DNA of 64,000 nt from Streptomyces sp. A2-16 (GTDB taxonomy: Bacteria; Actinomycetota; Actinomycetes; Streptomycetales; Streptomycetaceae): assembly GCF_018128905.1 (NCBI RefSeq), contig NZ_CP063808.1:992001-1056000 (forward strand), in the 5' to 3' direction. A program made the position numbers and the translations under genes. Below the pieces are notes generated by a model, which was not told where the DNA came from, searched no databases, and saw nothing but the letters and a program-made list of their open reading frames with translations. The stretch's first letter is position 1. Each line of letters begins with the position of its first letter. Positions 62,308-64,000 of this stretch are shown here, in pieces.

Positions 62308-64000
62308 TGGCTACCGTCACCGCGTCCACACCCCGCGCCCTGCCCACCGGTCTGCTCAGGCACCGGGCCGTCCACAAGCTGCTGCTCATCGCCCTCGCCG
62401 CAGCCGTTCTGGTCCCCCTCGCCAACGCCCGCTGGGCCAGCGGCAGCTGGCCGACCGCCCTGACCGTCGACCTCACCAAGCCGCTCGGCAGCGCCAGCGA
62501 CTGGATCATCGACAACCGCGACAGCCACCCGCTGTTCCTCTACTTCTTCGGCTACGTCAGCAACGCGGTCGTGATCTCCGTACGCGCCGTGTACCTCGTC
62601 CTGCTCGGCGCGGGCTGGGCCGGCGTCACCGCGTTCGGTGCCCTCGTGGCCTGGCGGGTCGCCGGCGTCAGGCTCGCCGTGGGCACGGCGGCCGCGTTCC
62701 TCGCCTGCGGGCTGCTCGGCATGTGGGTCCCCACCATGCAGACCCTCGCCCTGATGGTCGTCGCCGTGCTCGCCTCGGTCGTCGTCGGCGTCCTGCTCGG
62801 GCTCGCCGCCGGGCTGTCCCGCCGCATGGACAAGGTCCTGCGCCCGGTCCTGGACACCATGCAGGTCATGCCCGCCTACGCCTACCTCCTCCCGGTGGTC
62901 CTGGTCTTCGGCATGGGCGTGCCCGCCGCGGTCCTCGCGACCGTCGTCTACGCCGCCCCGCCCATGGCCCGCCTCACCGCGCTCGGCCTCCAGGGCGCCG
63001 ACAAGGAGGTCCTGGAGGCGGTCGAGTCGCTCGGCACCACCGCCCGCCAGCGACTGCTGACCGCCCGTGTCCCGCTGGCCCGCAAGGAACTCCTCCTCGG
63101 CCTCAACCAGACCATCATGATGGCGCTGTCCATGGCCGTCATCGCGTCCGTGATCGGCGCCGCCGGCCTCGGTGACCGCGTCTACCAGGCACTGGCCTCG
63201 GTCGACGTGGGCGCGGCCCTCGCGGCCGGCATCCCGATCGTGCTGCTGGCCGTCGTCCTCGACCGGGTGACCGGTGCGGCGGGCGCGGCGGACGACAGCA
63301 CCGAGGGACGGGGGCGCGCCGGATGGGCGTACGCCCTCGCCGGGACCGTCGTCGTGGCGGTCGCCGGACGGCTGCTCGGCCGTGTCGACTGGCCCGACGC
63401 CTGGACCCTGAACATCGCCGAGCCCGTCAACCGGGCCGTCGACTGGATGACGGCCCACCTCTACTCCGGTGTTCCCGTCATCGGCGGCACCGCCGACTGG
63501 GCGGCCCACTTCACCACCTGGATCCTCGACCCGGTCCGCGACGGTCTGCAGGGGCTGCCCTGGTGGTCCGTGCTGCTCGTCGTGGCCACCCTCGCCTGGC
63601 TGATCGGCACCTGGCGCACCGCGCTCACCGCGGTCCTCGCCATGGCCGCGATCGGCGTCCTCGGCGTATGGACACCCGCGCTGGACACCCTGTCGCAGGT
63701 GCTCGCGGCCGTCGCCGTCACCCTCGTCCTGGGCTTCGCGACCGCCATAGCGGCGGCCCGCAGCGACCGCGTCGAGCGCCTGCTCCGGCCCGTCCTGGAC
63801 GTCTTCCAGACGATGCCGCAGTTCGTGTACCTGATCCCGGTCGTCGCCCTGTTCGGCGTGGGCCGTGCGCCCGCCGCCGCGGCGGCCGTCGTCTACGCGC
63901 TGCCCGCCGTCGTCCGCATCACCACCCAGGGCCTGCGCCAGGTCGACCCGGCCGCGATGGAGTCCTCGCGCTCGCTCGGCGCGACCAGCTGGCAGCAGCT
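62307..64000 (+). CDS. Glycine betaine ABC transporter permease (two fused permease domains), cut by window edge
   Basis: The ATG at 62307 overlaps the ATPase stop (TGATG). 564 codons are visible and the frame is still open at 64000. The N-terminus is cytosolic, then the first permease unit has several transmembrane segments (MWVPTMQTLALMVVAVLASVVV, YAYLLPVVLVFGMGVPAAVLAT) and an EAA loop (LEAVESLGTTARQRLL). A second unit begins near residue 410 with PLPWWSVLLVVATLAWLIG and repeats the pattern, including FQTMPQFVYLIPVVALFGVG and an EAA loop (MESSRSLGATSWQQL). This is ProW/OpuAB with a duplicated core in one chain. A periplasmic/lipoprotein binding protein should follow downstream. Confidence 0.93.
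   Translation, partial: MATVTASTPRALPTGLLRHRAVHKLLLIALAAAVLVPLANARWASGSWPTALTVDLTKPLGSASDWIIDNRDSHPLFLYFFGYVSNAVVISVRAVYLVLLGAGWAGVTAFGALVAWRVAGVRLAVGTAAAFLACGLLGMWVPTMQTLALMVVAVLASVVVGVLLGLAAGLSRRMDKVLRPVLDTMQVMPAYAYLLPVVLVFGMGVPAAVLATVVYAAPPMARLTALGLQGADKEVLEAVESLGTTARQRLLTARVPLARKELLLGLNQTIMMALSMAVIASVIGAAGLGDRVYQALASVDVGAALAAGIPIVLLAVVLDRVTGAAGAADDSTEGRGRAGWAYALAGTVVVAVAGRLLGRVDWPDAWTLNIAEPVNRAVDWMTAHLYSGVPVIGGTADWAAHFTTWILDPVRDGLQGLPWWSVLLVVATLAWLIGTWRTALTAVLAMAAIGVLGVWTPALDTLSQVLAAVAVTLVLGFATAIAAARSDRVERLLRPVLDVFQTMPQFVYLIPVVALFGVGRAPAAAAAVVYALPAVVRITTQGLRQVDPAAMESSRSLGATSWQQ

Overview
The window is chromosomal DNA of a high-GC actinomycete, almost certainly a Streptomyces. The evidence is the strong G/C third-position bias, frequent GTG and TTG starts, and the set and order of genes. 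From memory the order guaA ... pcrA - M23 peptidase - lipase - icmB ... sucCD ... purNH ... folD ... mdh - betaine genes matches the core-chromosome neighbourhood around SCO4780-SCO4831 of S. coelicolor. No database search was run. There are no rRNA or tRNA genes, no CRISPR array and no intact insertion sequence. This is mostly vertically inherited housekeeping DNA with a few accessory-looking blocks.

Layout. 1-6.7 kb: cut-off secreted Ser/Thr/Pro-rich protein, membrane protein, chorismate mutase, guaA, a flavin/split-barrel protein, a class II aldolase-like protein and a DUF4429/SHOCT protein. 7-13.3 kb: envelope proteins (Cys-motif membrane protein, DoxX) and a divergent envelope-stress module of PspC/LiaF-like protein plus PspC-fused histidine kinase and LuxR-type regulator. 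13.3-17.8 kb: two NlpC/P60 peptidoglycan hydrolases, the second behind a c-di-AMP (ydaO-type) riboswitch, with a TDT/SLAC1-like transporter and a 23-bp minisatellite between them. 18-24.4 kb: pcrA helicase, M23 peptidase with a Tyr-rich cytosolic arm, lipase, and icmB with a 7-bp tandem repeat running through its stop codon.

24.6-33.2 kb is the most interesting block: two diverging arms, DUF5691 + SWIM zinc-finger on the minus strand and MoxR-type AAA+ ATPase + DUF5682 + VWA protein on the plus strand. Two short open frames bridge the plus-strand genes by overlapping start/stop codons. It resembles the MoxR-VWA chaperone pairs of other bacteria, and its function is not known to me.

33.4-43.2 kb: secreted Pro-rich protein, sucC-sucD (with a Crp-like site upstream), a sigma-like protein with a transmembrane tail, a PerM/DUF6350 membrane protein, a Rv0954-like membrane protein, purN and purH. 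This block keeps the order seen in mycobacteria. 43.2-50 kb: Ser/Thr kinase with a peptidoglycan-binding tail, RDD protein, folD-DUF3017, and a tandem pair of related HTH-transmembrane proteins. 50-57.9 kb: mdh, several membrane-anchored proteins including a pair sharing a glycine-rich GGVHGSTFA motif, a MarR-GNAT fusion with a palindromic operator on its start codon, and a LppX/LprG-like lipoprotein-type protein. 58 kb-end: a betaine operon, with aldehyde dehydrogenase, GMC oxidoreductase, ABC ATPase and a fused double permease cut by the window edge. It makes and imports the osmoprotectant glycine betaine.

How they work together: central carbon and nucleotide synthesis (guaA, purN/H, folD, sucCD, mdh) is interleaved with cell-wall remodelling and envelope sensing (NlpC/P60 pair, M23, PspC module, STK, PerM). 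Osmotic control may be a common thread, since a c-di-AMP riboswitch and a betaine uptake operon both lie in the window.
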